Origin: JBNRMR01 sp050942895
GTDB lineage: Bacteria; Bacillota; Clostridia; Christensenellales; UBA1750
Assembly: GCA_050942895.1 (NCBI GenBank)
Contig: JBMNOE010000007.1
Span: 1 to 64,000 of the forward strand
Reading direction: 5' to 3'
DNA length: 64,000 bases
In this document: one piece after another, positions 41,573 through 50,643 of the stretch
Layout of the letters: each line of letters begins with the position of its first letter
Numbering within the stretch: position 1 is the first letter of the stretch
Program-made: the position numbers and the translations under genes
Notes under the pieces: model-generated
The model's input: the letters and a program-made list of their open reading frames with translations, nothing else
What the model was told of the DNA's origin: nothing
The model's database searches: none

Positions 41573-43060
41573 ATGGTTAAGATTGGTTTTGATAATGCCA
41601 AATATGTCACAATGCAGTCGGAGCATATAAAAAAGCGCATAGACCAGTTTGGCGGCAAGCTATATCTGGAGTTTGGCGGCAAGCTGTTCGATGATTACCA
41701 CGCCTCGCGGGTTCTGCCGGGCTTTGAGCCCGACAGCAAGATCAGGATGCTGATGCAGCTCAAGGAAGAGGTTGAGGTCATAATCGTCATCAGCGCCGGC
41801 ACCATTGAAAAGAACAAGGTGAACGGCAACCTGGGCATCACCTACGACATGGACGTTCTCCGCCTGATCGACGCCTTCCGCGCCATCGGCATAAACGATA
41901 TCAGCGTTGTTCTGGCCCAGTTCAGCGGCCAGCAGGCAGCAAAGATTTTTCAGAGCAGGCTCACGTCAATGGGCATAAACGTCTATCTGCATTATTCAAT
42001 AGAGGGCTACCCCCAGGATGTGCCCTATATCGTCAGCGATGAGGGCTATGGCAGGAACGAATATATAAAGACAACGAAATCGCTGGTGGTGGTCACTGCC
42101 CCCGGCCCCGGCAGCGGCAAGATGGCCACCTGCCTTTCACAGCTCTATCATGATAATAAAAACGGCATAAAGGCCGGTTATGCAAAGTTTGAGACCTTCC
42201 CCATCTGGAACCTTCCGCTGAAGCACCCGGTAAACCTTGCATACGAGGCCGCCACCGCCGATTTAAACGATGTCAACATGATCGATCCCTTCCACCTGGA
42301 CGCATATGGCAGCACCGCCGTCAGCTATAACCGTGACGTGGAGATATTCCCTGTTTTAAGCACTATTTTCGAGGGCATATATGGCAGATCGCCGTATAAA
42401 TCCCCAACGGACATGGGCGTTAACATGGTGGGCAACTGCATCACCGATGACGATATCTGCAGGCAGGCCGCCAGAAATGAGATCATCCGCCGCCATTACG
42501 CCACCCTTTGCCGGGTGCGCAAGGGCGTTGCGATGGAAGATGAAGCCCAAAAAACAGCCCTTGTGATGCGCCAGGCGGACGTTGGCCCGCAAAACAGGCC
42601 CGTCATCCAGGCGGCTTTGGACAGGGCTGACGAGACGGGAGCGCCTGCTGCGGCCATGCAGCTTCCCGACGGCAGGATAATCACCGGCAAGACTTCGGCG
42701 CTTCTGGGGGCCACCTCTGCGCTTTTGCTGAACGCCCTCAAATTTCTGGGGAAAATACCCGACGAGTTGCACCTGATCTCGCCCACGATAATAGAGCCTA
42801 TCCAAGAGCTCAAGATTAAGCATCTGGGCAACAACAACCCCCGCCTGCACACCGACGAGGTGCTTGTTGCTCTTTCAATCAGCGCTGCCACCAGCGAAGC
42901 CGCCGGGCTTGCCATGAAGCAGCTTAAGAATCTGAAGGGCCTTGAGGCCCACTCCAGCGTGATACTTTCCAATGTGGATGAGAGCGTTTACGCAAAGCTG
43001 GGCGTGAATCTGACCTGCGACCCCCACTACCAGACGAAAAAGCTATACCACAAGCGCTGA
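41573..43060 (+). CDS. DUF1846 family protein
   Basis: This is a 495-residue cytosolic protein matching the DUF1846 family (about 490-505 aa), whose members have been crystallised but whose function is not firmly known. The start at 41573 (MVKIGFDNAKYVTMQSEHI) is the conserved family N-terminus and has an AGGG site 7 nt before it; an ATG 15 codons earlier has none. Visible features include VVVTAPGPGSGKMATCLSQLYHD, which resembles a nucleotide-binding P-loop (GPGSGK), and HLISPTIIEPIQELKI near the end. It has its own promoter and a strong terminator, so it is monocistronic. Confidence 0.88.
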   Translation: MVKIGFDNAKYVTMQSEHIKKRIDQFGGKLYLEFGGKLFDDYHASRVLPGFEPDSKIRMLMQLKEEVEVIIVISAGTIEKNKVNGNLGITYDMDVLRLIDAFRAIGINDISVVLAQFSGQQAAKIFQSRLTSMGINVYLHYSIEGYPQDVPYIVSDEGYGRNEYIKTTKSLVVVTAPGPGSGKMATCLSQLYHDNKNGIKAGYAKFETFPIWNLPLKHPVNLAYEAATADLNDVNMIDPFHLDAYGSTAVSYNRDVEIFPVLSTIFEGIYGRSPYKSPTDMGVNMVGNCITDDDICRQAARNEIIRRHYATLCRVRKGVAMEDEAQKTALVMRQADVGPQNRPVIQAALDRADETGAPAAAMQLPDGRIITGKTSALLGATSALLLNALKFLGKIPDELHLISPTIIEPIQELKIKHLGNNNPRLHTDEVLVALSISAATSEAAGLAMKQLKNLKGLEAHSSVILSNVDESVYAKLGVNLTCDPHYQTKKLYHKR

Positions 43061-43109
43061 TATCATAGCAGGCTTATTTCCAGCTCTTTTAATCGTAAGC
43101 GGCAAAAAC

Positions 43110-43162
43110 AAACCCCTAAAGCGGGCAGGCGAATTTCTGTCTGTTTTAGGGGGTTTTATTTC
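43110..43162 (+). terminator. DUF1846 terminator, copy 1 of a duplicated element
   Basis: CCCCTAAA / TTTAGGGG outer stem with an inner CAGGC / GTCTG stem, followed by a T-run (GTTTTATTT). It lies 49 bp after the DUF1846 stop. It is 45 of 53 positions identical to copy 2. Confidence 0.85.
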
Positions 43163-43342
43163 GCTAATAAACTCAACAGGGCTTCATATACGGACGCAGC
43201 CAAAACTCTGCATCTTTTTCGCGTCTTTTTTCGCCTTTTATCAAGAACATCATTCATCGGAGTTTGAAAAACTCAGCTCATTTTGCGCTGAACGGCTTGT
43301 ATCCGCGCCTCACAATTATAATGCAATCTATAAATGCAATAA

Positions 43343-43395
43343 AAACCCCAAAAGCAGGCAGGCGGAATTCTGTCTGTTTTTGGGGAGGTTATTTC
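43343..43395 (+). repeat. Duplicated terminator element, copy 2
   Basis: CCCCAAAA / TTTTGGGG outer stem with the same inner CAGGC / GTCTG stem. Relative to copy 1, one T-A pair of the outer stem has become A-T on both arms, a compensatory change. The distal T-run is weaker. It is 233 bp from copy 1 and has no coding gene in front of it. Confidence 0.75.
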
Positions 43396-43405
43396 TTCAC
43401 ATGCA

Positions 43406-43446
43406 TTTTTTTCTTTTTCTTTCTTTCTTTTTCTTTTCTTTCTTTT
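43406..43446 (+). repeat. Polypyrimidine tract
   Basis: Forty-one uninterrupted pyrimidines (T-rich, with single C about every 4-6 bases) on the plus strand. Such tracts are prone to slippage and can affect local DNA structure. No coding role is seen. Confidence 0.7.
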
Positions 43447-43615
43447 AGCCGTACCGCAAACAAAACGGAGCAAGCCCCGCCCTCTCTATCTTCGCAGCCA
43501 TAGCTTTGGCAAAGAAAGCCAAGGCAGTCACCATAATGAAGCAAAGCCTTTATGTGCCGCTACAGCCTATAAGCGGCATTGACAATTTACATGGCTTGCT
43601 AACCGCACACAGCCA

Positions 43616-44389
43616 TCAGTTCAGCGGGTAAGCATCAGTTAAAACACCCTTGACAATAAGCCTGTGTGTGGCGATGCGTATGGGCGTGCAGGTTATCAGG
43701 GTTATCTGCGGGTCGGGGGTAGAATCCAACACCCACATGTCGGTCGGCTCCACCACCATTATATCGGAAACGGAATAGGTGTAGAGCATTCCGTCCCGCT
43801 CCACCATCACCTGATCGCCTATCTCCACTTCGTCCAGCCGGTTGAAAAACTCACCCATTATATAGCTCCTGTGGCCGATGACGGAGAAGTTGCCGTTTTC
43901 CCCGGGGAGGGCTGTTTGCTGAAAATGCCCCACTGCGTAGCGGATGGTTCTGTTGGTCACGCCCTCGCCCACCGCCACCTCCAGATCTATTTTGGGGATG
44001 CTCATCACCCCAAGCAGCTTTATATTCGCCAGATCATCCTTTATCTGCTGAGGGCCCGGCGCCTCCTCCTGGTCCAGCTCAACCATCTGCTCAGTATCGG
44101 GCAGCATAGCTTCCGGCGTGCTCTCAGGCGTCGCTGAAGGCGCCTGTTCGTCATTCCCGGGGGTTGCCTGCGGGGATGGTTGGGATTGATAAGCGCCGCT
44201 CCTGTACTGCTCTATCAGCGTGCTTTGCTGCCTGGCTGTATATTGCTTTATCGCCAGTACGCCGGCAATCATCAGCACTCCCGCAGCTATCATCAGCACG
44301 GGCAGAACCTTCATCAGGCCGCCAGAACGCTTTCTTTCGGCGGGAAAGGGCGCTTTTTGCGCCCCTCCCCTTTTGTTTTTATCGTTCAT
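43616..44389 (-). CDS. Sortase
   Basis: This is a 257-residue membrane-bound sortase. It has a basic cytoplasmic start, one membrane anchor at about 25-47, a Pro/Gln/Ser/Glu-rich stalk at about 60-115, and the catalytic beta-barrel from about 122. The catalytic triad is visible: His in FSVIGHRSYIM, Cys in ITLITCTPIRIAT, and Arg in HRLIVKG. It cleaves LPxTG-like signals and joins the protein to peptidoglycan. It is encoded 7 bp after the giant surface protein, whose LPQAG signal is the probable substrate. Class A/D or E-type can be argued; I leave it open. Whether it polymerises pilins is not clear, since only one substrate gene is present here. Confidence 0.93.
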   Translation of the reverse strand: MNDKNKRGGAQKAPFPAERKRSGGLMKVLPVLMIAAGVLMIAGVLAIKQYTARQQSTLIEQYRSGAYQSQPSPQATPGNDEQAPSATPESTPEAMLPDTEQMVELDQEEAPGPQQIKDDLANIKLLGVMSIPKIDLEVAVGEGVTNRTIRYAVGHFQQTALPGENGNFSVIGHRSYIMGEFFNRLDEVEIGDQVMVERDGMLYTYSVSDIMVVEPTDMWVLDSTPDPQITLITCTPIRIATHRLIVKGVLTDAYPLN

Positions 44390-44396
44390 CTGTTTG

Positions 44397-47300
44397 TTAG
44401 CCTTTCGCGCTCCTGCGTTTTTTAACTATCACGATTGCAAGGCCGCCCAATATCAGCGCTCCGCCCAGTATGCTGATCAGTGTCGCGTCCCAAAGCTCGC
44501 CTGCCTGCGGCAGCTCAGAGCCGGGCACATAGCTATCCGGAAGCGAAGGGGTAGCCGACGGTCCGGGAACGACGGGGCCGGGCGTCGGGGTGGGGAATGC
44601 GCCGGGCGTCGTGGGATACTGGGGATAGTTGGGGTCAGGCTCGTTCTTAACTGTTATTTCGTGGACAGTGCGCCAATCAACATCTATTCCGTTGCCGCTT
44701 TCGGCCTTCAGATATCCGCTGGGTGCGCTGATTTCCCTAACTATGTACTTCCCTGGGTACAGCTCCCTAAACTCAGCAATACCTTCGGAGTCGGTCGTGG
44801 CAGTGGCCAGCCGCTTGCCCTGGGAATCATACAGGCCGAATGTCGCGCCGCTCAGCACCTCGCCGGTTGTAGAACTTACCTTGATGATTCTGATGGCCCC
44901 AAGCTCTGCCTGAGTGTTGAGGACATTGCCCAGTTCTATCACGTCCACATCAGCGCCCGGCTTAACCGTCACGGTGATTAATTCGGGCCAGGGGTCATAG
45001 CCGATGGGCGATCTTACTTCCTTGATTGTGTAATCGCCCGGCAGTACCCTTTCAAACAATACAACGCCCCGTCTGTCGGAGGAGACTCTTTGCACGAACT
45101 CACCTTCGGAGTCATAAAGCACGAACACCGCATGGGAAAGAGTTCTGCCTTCCTCATTCACCTTTATCAGCTTGATGGAGGGAATCAGCCAGTTTTCCAC
45201 CTCCAGCTTTTCCGCGCCAAAATCATCATTGCTGTCAAGCCATCTGTATTCAACCTTCGTTGCGGTCTTTTCTTCGTCGGCATAGACTATCTGCACCTCG
45301 ATTGCGCTGTTTGGTGGCGTCACGCCTTCCTGATCAACATAATCATCAGGCTTGAGATAGCCGTCCGGCGCTTCCTCTTCGGTTATGGTGTATGTTCCCA
45401 TGGGAACATCCGTGAACTTCACCACGCCGTCTTCTGCCACTGCGGTTTCATCCACCACAGTAAATCCATCATCAGACGTTCCTTCAAGCCTGAATATGCC
45501 GCCGCTAAGAAGCTCGCCGCCCCAGCCGGTCTTTGTGAACTCGATATCGCCATAGCCGCGCTGGTTCACGAAGGTGAGCGGTGTTTCACCTATTTCGTCC
45601 TCGTTATCATCGAACCAGTACAGCACTTTCACTTTGGTTTTGTCCCAGTCATCTTGGGGATCAAGACTGTCGGCGTACTCAACCCGGACATTGATTATTG
45701 TAGCAGAGTAAAGGTATCCCGTGGGGGGATCAACCTCTTCGATCCTGTATGTTCCCATAGGAACATCAGTGAAGGTGAAGATGCCGTTTACCGCAGTCGC
45801 ATTTTCCGGATGCTCATAGTCCTCGCCGAACAGAATGGTTTCGACAGTAACCAGCCTGAAGATGCCGTCCGAAAGCGGGGCTCCGTTTTCATCAAGCCTT
45901 GGGCCCATGCCCAGCTTGTTGAAGGAAACGTCCGCCCTTCCCTCCACGTTGACGAATATGAACTCCTCATCCGTTGGCTCATCGTTTGAGTCAGCGTATT
46001 TATACGTCACCAGCGTTGCATTTTCATCATAGCTGACGCTGACATTGATCACTTTGTTCAAGAGCAGATAGCCGTTCACCGGGTCAACTTCTTTTATGGT
46101 GTAATCACCCGGCAATACCTTTTCAAACACGACCTTGCCGTACTCGTCGGAGGTGACGGTATCGCCCACCTTGACGCCATCGCTGTCATAAAGGGCAAAC
46201 GTTGCGCCTTCAAGGGGCTCTCCCTTAGCGTCATGCTTCGTGATCTCCACATCGGGTATCGGCAGGTTTTCCAGCTCAATCTCATCCGCATATGCATAAG
46301 GGGCATCAGGATCGGCGGTGTTCTTAAACCGATACTCCACCTTTATGCCGGTCTGGGTTGTCGCGTTCTGGTAGGAAACCTTCACCTCAATTATCTTCTT
46401 TGAGGGCAGGTAATCGTCCGGGGCGACAGTCTCCCTTATCTCGTACTCGCCAATGGGCACATCTTCAAAGGTCACTTTGCCGTTTATCGCAGCAGCGTTA
46501 AGCACAATTTCTGCATCGTCAAGATCTCTTTCTCCGGTGAGTATGAAGGTGCCGCCATCAAGCAAAGCTCCCTCCACGCCCGTCTTGTCAAACTCAACAT
46601 TAGCGACCGCAACCTCGTTGTTTATCTCGCGCAGAGTGCTTCCTGTTTCAGGGTTGAACGGCACGCCGCCGAGCGTCCAACTGACCACGGTGCCTGTATA
46701 GTCTATCTTGTCACCATCTTTTTTGTAGTCGATCTTTATTGTATATTCGTCCTGCGGGAGCCAGTAGCCATTCGGCGCGCTCTTTTCCTTCAGGATATAT
46801 GTTCCCATGGGGATGTTCGTGAAGCTCACCAGGCCGTCTTCATTGCTTTCTGCCTCTTCACCTATCTCTTCATTCAAATCGCTGGTTCCTGTAAGGGTGA
46901 ACACGGCTCCAGCCAGATCCTCTCCATTCTCACCGGTCTTTTTGAACTCGATGTCATTAACACCCAGCTCGTTGGTGAAGGTATAAGCAATGCCATCGTT
47001 CGAAGTAATCTCAGAGGGGCGCACAGCATCTCCCGCAGGCTGCCTGACCGGAAGCGGCGTGCTCAGCAGATAGCCCGTCGGCGGCTCTACCTCAACTACA
47101 TAGTAAGCCCAATCAGGAATATTCGTGAACGTGGCAAGGCCTGTTGGGTCAGATGTCGCGCGCATTTTGGCGTTATCAATGTCTTGCTCATTCTTGTTCT
47201 GCAGCTGGAACTTCGCGCCCGGCAGCAAGTTGCCGGCTGCGTCAATCTTTTTCACGATCAATTTCTGGCTTCCGGTTGTGCCTCTTGACCAGAAATTGCG

Positions 47301-50300
47301 AACTTTAACCATGTCTGCTTCATCATCGCCTGACGGGCTTCCCACGTTGCCGCTCAGAGTCACAACGTTTTTTATATCCAATGTGTTTACGTTTTCAATC
47401 TCCGTTTCAAACTCAAGGACATAAACTCCTTTCCCATTGGGCAGGTTCACCCTTAGCGTGTTTGCCGCCGCCGGGCTGGGGGCCGGGTAAGATACTGCAC
47501 CATCTGCCAAAGTCACCTCGGTCTCCGGGCTAACTTTGGTAACTGCGCCTGTGCCCGCGTTCACCATCGCTTTGTACAGCTTGACAGAAGCAATATCCAG
47601 CCTCAGGTTTTCATTCAGTACGTCCGTAACATACGCGCCAGTAAGCGCAACGTTCGCCGGGTTTATGGCGACCGTCCACTTTATTTTTGTATCTGTAGCG
47701 TTGTTGAAGCTGGCTGTCTTTGAGACCACCGGGTTACTCATGGATACATCCGCCGTCACCTCAATGGGATCGCCAATTTCGCCGGCGTCAAGCTCCGCCT
47801 CGTTGGTGAACGTCTTTTTGCCCTGGGTCATCAGCGTCTCATCCGTCACCTTCGTGTAGAAAGTGATGGTGTACTGGTCGGTGATGGTCGTGGTAGCGCC
47901 AAAGCTGTATTCGAAGCTGGTGTCTCCGCTTACCCCTGAGGTGGGGGCGGCTCCAGTTACCGGTCCCGGGTTAGTCCCCGTGTCTTTATTAACCGTGAAG
48001 GGATGCGTGCCGTCAATGAACAGCACCATGCCAGCGGGTATTGTGTCGGTCACGACAGCGCCTGTCATGGGAAGCTGGTTGCGGTTGACGGTTATTGTCC
48101 ACATGACGGTATGGTCAGCGTAATTGTATTCGCTCTCTTTCTTTTCCAGCACCTGGCTGTTAAATGTCTGAGTGGCTCCGCTGGTTTCGCCAGCTTTGTT
48201 CGTTATCTCAACGCTGTTGCCAAAGGACACTTCAGCGTTGTTGTACAGCGAAGAAAGCGCATCGCCAACTATTTCCGTGTAATATGTGATGGTGTGCTGA
48301 CTGCTGACCGCAGTTTCAAAGCTATATGTGAAGCCTTTTGTGTCACCCTCAATGAATTCGTTCAAGCGGGGCGGCTCTGCGGTTTGGCCTGAAATGCTGG
48401 CGATTTCTTCACTGTTTTGAGCGCCTATTACGGTAAACAGATGCACATCATCCACCACCAGAACCTGCCCTGCCGGGATGGTGTCCTTGATGGTTATCGC
48501 CGCCATGCTGCCGACCGCGTTCGAATTGACTTTTATTGTCCATTTGATATAGCGGTTTTGTTTATCATTGTAATTAGGACTGCCAGGGAACTGGGCGGAT
48601 TTGTTGATTATGCCGCCGCCGCCCACTATTTCGACCTCTTCCGAGGCGCCGGGGGTGGTTCCGTATATTTTCGTCCACGAAAAAGCAACATTATTTTCGA
48701 AATTAACTGCGTTATTGTTATCCAGCTTACCCGGATCTACATAGGTGTAGTAGGTCAATGTCGCCAGCCCGGTGAAGTCGTCGTCATCGTCAAAGGTGTA
48801 GGTCAAAACGTTTCCGGTTGAATCGTAGGTATAATAGCCTTCGCCTATGCCTTCGCTGACAAGCGCATCATTCATCGTTATAGGATGATGCCCGTCTATC
48901 GCACTGCCTTTTATAAGCGTTAGCCCGTCGGGGAATGTATCCGTAATCGTCGCGCCGGGTTCGCGGACGTTCACTGTCACAGTCCATTTGATGACATGCT
49001 TCCCTTCGTATAGGTGTACTCCTCCTGTTGTGCCGCTTTTTTTAACCCAGTCCACCGTTACTGTGTGATCATCAGCCTCAACGAAATCATTTTCCTTATC
49101 CCTCAGCGTAGCTGTGTTTACAAATGAGGAATTGCCGGAGGTAGGCGCACTTCCGCTTTCGGCGGCTGTTATGGGCGTGGTCCGATATGTAATTACGATC
49201 TCGCTTGCCACAGTGTCTTGCGGGAATGTGTAGGAAATAGTCTGGTTTGCCAAGTCCCTACCAAGGTCAGAATCATTAATAGAAGTTCCGGCTACTGTGA
49301 AGCTGCCAGCAACATATGTCTGGTTGTCGCTGTATACGTCCACAATGGTGTAGCGGCTAAAGTCAAAGGGCGCGGCAGGAGTGGCCGTCGGCGCTTTTAC
49401 CTTTACCGTCCAGGTGATTTCGTTGGTGCCCGCGTCATATGCGCCGCTCTTTTCAACTGTGGGTGTTCCCGGCACTGTCTGATGGCGTTTGAAGACATAA
49501 ATCTGGGTGCCAAGCTCCATGGTGACGCCTTCTTCGCCGCCGGCATTAGAACTATCAAAGGCGCCGTCCAGATAAATTTGACCCTCAGCCCCATCAGCGC
49601 CAATGTCATCCGTAAGCTGAACTTTTATTCTGCTGTTGCCGTTGATATTCTCGATATACCAGGTAGCAATACCATTTAGCGATTCAGGGCTGTTCTGGTC
49701 CGCCGATGAATTAAAGTTTATGCCTTCGGGGAGATCTAAATAGAAATAATGGTTACTATCATATTCGTATAATTGATTTTCTCCATCACCACTCGGAAGC
49801 GTGAACGATATCGTCAAATCGATGGTATCCCCTGGGCGAATGCCTGTAAAAGTATTACCGTTTTGTTCAACATTGGCGCCATTAATCTCTATGTCTGCAC
49901 CATGGATTATGAGATACGGTGGCGCGATTTCGCCTGGGGCGGGAACCGTCGAGTTGATGCCATAGCCGAGATCATTCTGCGGGGCGCCCGTGCCCTGCCC
50001 AACAGAGATTTCACCTTCATCAGTTTTGCCGTCATCGTCTTCAGTGGAGGTTCCTCCACCAGTTTCGCCGCCGGTTCCTTCACCGGTTCCTCCGCCGGTT
50101 CCTCCGCCGGTTCCTTCGCCGGTTCCTTCGCCGGTTCCTTCACCGGTTCCTTCACCGGTTCCTTCGCCGCCCTCAGCGCCGCCCCCAGAGTACTCCTTCT
50201 GGGCTGTTTGATTAGCAGCGTTTTCGCCATGCTCTGTGGCCTGCGCAAGCGGTACTAAGATAATCTGAAATAAAAGGCTCATCACTAAAATAAAACCGAT

Positions 50301-50318
50301 AAGTTTTCTTCTGTTCAC
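44397..50318 (-). CDS. Giant cell-wall surface protein with SpaA/Cna_B repeats and LPQAG signal
   Basis: This is a 1973-residue adhesin-like protein. It has a signal peptide (about 1-27), a low-complexity Gly/Glu/Thr stretch (about 50-95), and an N-terminal domain at about 130-280. Then come several related isopeptide/DUF11-like blocks of about 130 residues (WTVKVKAPTATP, WTVTVNVREPGATITDTFPDG, WTITVNRNQLPMTGAVVTDTIPAG). From about 1050 to 1900 there are eight SpaA/Cna_B-type domains (for example DIEFKKTGENGEDLAGAVF, EFDKTGVEGALLDGGTF, EITKHDAKGEPLEGATF). The C-terminus has the sorting signal LPQAG, a membrane helix and a basic tail. The Lys/Glu pattern suits internal isopeptide bonds. Translation starts at GTG (50318) after GGAGGG. 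The sortase follows; a Mga-like regulator diverges. It may be a pilin-like fibre or a long adhesin. Confidence 0.92.
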   Translation of the reverse strand: MNRRKLIGFILVMSLLFQIILVPLAQATEHGENAANQTAQKEYSGGGAEGGEGTGEGTGEGTGEGTGEGTGGGTGGGTGEGTGGETGGGTSTEDDDGKTDEGEISVGQGTGAPQNDLGYGINSTVPAPGEIAPPYLIIHGADIEINGANVEQNGNTFTGIRPGDTIDLTISFTLPSGDGENQLYEYDSNHYFYLDLPEGINFNSSADQNSPESLNGIATWYIENINGNSRIKVQLTDDIGADGAEGQIYLDGAFDSSNAGGEEGVTMELGTQIYVFKRHQTVPGTPTVEKSGAYDAGTNEITWTVKVKAPTATPAAPFDFSRYTIVDVYSDNQTYVAGSFTVAGTSINDSDLGRDLANQTISYTFPQDTVASEIVITYRTTPITAAESGSAPTSGNSSFVNTATLRDKENDFVEADDHTVTVDWVKKSGTTGGVHLYEGKHVIKWTVTVNVREPGATITDTFPDGLTLIKGSAIDGHHPITMNDALVSEGIGEGYYTYDSTGNVLTYTFDDDDDFTGLATLTYYTYVDPGKLDNNNAVNFENNVAFSWTKIYGTTPGASEEVEIVGGGGIINKSAQFPGSPNYNDKQNRYIKWTIKVNSNAVGSMAAITIKDTIPAGQVLVVDDVHLFTVIGAQNSEEIASISGQTAEPPRLNEFIEGDTKGFTYSFETAVSSQHTITYYTEIVGDALSSLYNNAEVSFGNSVEITNKAGETSGATQTFNSQVLEKKESEYNYADHTVMWTITVNRNQLPMTGAVVTDTIPAGMVLFIDGTHPFTVNKDTGTNPGPVTGAAPTSGVSGDTSFEYSFGATTTITDQYTITFYTKVTDETLMTQGKKTFTNEAELDAGEIGDPIEVTADVSMSNPVVSKTASFNNATDTKIKWTVAINPANVALTGAYVTDVLNENLRLDIASVKLYKAMVNAGTGAVTKVSPETEVTLADGAVSYPAPSPAAANTLRVNLPNGKGVYVLEFETEIENVNTLDIKNVVTLSGNVGSPSGDDEADMVKVRNFWSRGTTGSQKLIVKKIDAAGNLLPGAKFQLQNKNEQDIDNAKMRATSDPTGLATFTNIPDWAYYVVEVEPPTGYLLSTPLPVRQPAGDAVRPSEITSNDGIAYTFTNELGVNDIEFKKTGENGEDLAGAVFTLTGTSDLNEEIGEEAESNEDGLVSFTNIPMGTYILKEKSAPNGYWLPQDEYTIKIDYKKDGDKIDYTGTVVSWTLGGVPFNPETGSTLREINNEVAVANVEFDKTGVEGALLDGGTFILTGERDLDDAEIVLNAAAINGKVTFEDVPIGEYEIRETVAPDDYLPSKKIIEVKVSYQNATTQTGIKVEYRFKNTADPDAPYAYADEIELENLPIPDVEITKHDAKGEPLEGATFALYDSDGVKVGDTVTSDEYGKVVFEKVLPGDYTIKEVDPVNGYLLLNKVINVSVSYDENATLVTYKYADSNDEPTDEEFIFVNVEGRADVSFNKLGMGPRLDENGAPLSDGIFRLVTVETILFGEDYEHPENATAVNGIFTFTDVPMGTYRIEEVDPPTGYLYSATIINVRVEYADSLDPQDDWDKTKVKVLYWFDDNEDEIGETPLTFVNQRGYGDIEFTKTGWGGELLSGGIFRLEGTSDDGFTVVDETAVAEDGVVKFTDVPMGTYTITEEEAPDGYLKPDDYVDQEGVTPPNSAIEVQIVYADEEKTATKVEYRWLDSNDDFGAEKLEVENWLIPSIKLIKVNEEGRTLSHAVFVLYDSEGEFVQRVSSDRRGVVLFERVLPGDYTIKEVRSPIGYDPWPELITVTVKPGADVDVIELGNVLNTQAELGAIRIIKVSSTTGEVLSGATFGLYDSQGKRLATATTDSEGIAEFRELYPGKYIVREISAPSGYLKAESGNGIDVDWRTVHEITVKNEPDPNYPQYPTTPGAFPTPTPGPVVPGPSATPSLPDSYVPGSELPQAGELWDATLISILGGALILGGLAIVIVKKRRSAKG
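50071..50166 (-). repeat. 12-bp tandem repeat coding Gly-Thr-Gly-Glu/Gly
   Basis: Eight copies of CCGGTTCCTNCN (plus strand) repeat with an exact 12-bp period and encode the N-terminal low-complexity linker of the surface protein. Since 12 is a multiple of 3, copy changes stay in frame, so length may vary between strains. Confidence 0.85.
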
Positions 50319-50403
50319 AATAGTTGCCCTCCTTATACGTTGTCACTTATATTTCTTTATTGAGCCTCTCGACGGATTTTTCCGAATATATCACAGAAAG
50401 CCC

Positions 50404-50434
50404 AAGTATAATACGAATCATAATTATTATACTT
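50404..50434. promoter_or_regulatory. Perfect inverted repeat between surface protein and Mga-like regulator
   Basis: AAGTATAATA (50404-50413) and its exact complement TATTATACTT (50425-50434) are separated by 11 bp; centres are 21 bp apart, two helical turns. It lies in the 325-bp divergent region 50319-50643 and is a good candidate operator for the regulator. No clear -35/-10 for the surface gene could be fixed, though AT-rich hexamers overlap the arms. Confidence 0.6.
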
Positions 50435-50546
50435 TAGACCGAAAGCATAGTATGTTCTTATTTTGCAGCATGTCGTGAAACTTTTGGAATAATTTGGTTG
50501 CACGGCGTTAACATTCGCTCAATAAAATGCGAAAAAATTAATCTAT

Positions 50547-50575
50547 TTGACTGCATTATTGATTAATGATAAACT
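50547..50575 (+). promoter_or_regulatory. Promoter of the Mga-like regulator
   Basis: TTGACT (50547-50552) and TAAACT (50570-50575) are spaced by 17 bp, 69 bp upstream of the TTG start. Confidence 0.65.
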
Positions 50576-50643
50576 TTATTGTAAAGAAATTCGCTTTCCT
50601 CTTTTGTTTTTCTTTCATATTAATAAACACAGGAGTGATTTGC

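Larger units (their letters stand above)
43061..43615. other. 555-bp intergenic region with duplicated terminators and hairpins
   Basis: No gene is supported here. It holds two related terminator hairpins (43110-43162 and 43343-43395), a 41-nt polypyrimidine tract, a TTGGC / GCCAA hairpin near 43506-43522 and a GCCGCT / AGCGGC hairpin at 43556-43577 that could end the leftward sortase transcript. Short reading frames have no ribosome site. Confidence 0.6.

Noticed and set aside
43264..43503. 79-codon plus-strand frame with a Phe-rich stretch
   Set aside because: The hydrophobic part is only the translation of the polypyrimidine tract; no ribosome site.
45090..45989. 299-codon plus-strand frame inside the surface protein
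   Set aside because: Antisense of the SpaA repeat region; no ribosome site or recognisable domain.
50071..50166. Possible CRISPR-like array
   Set aside because: The period is 12 bp with no spacers, and it encodes part of a protein.
49773..50258. Plus-strand frame with Gly/Ser/Phe repeats (SFTGSSAGS)
   Set aside because: It is the antisense of the surface-protein linker repeats; no start signals.
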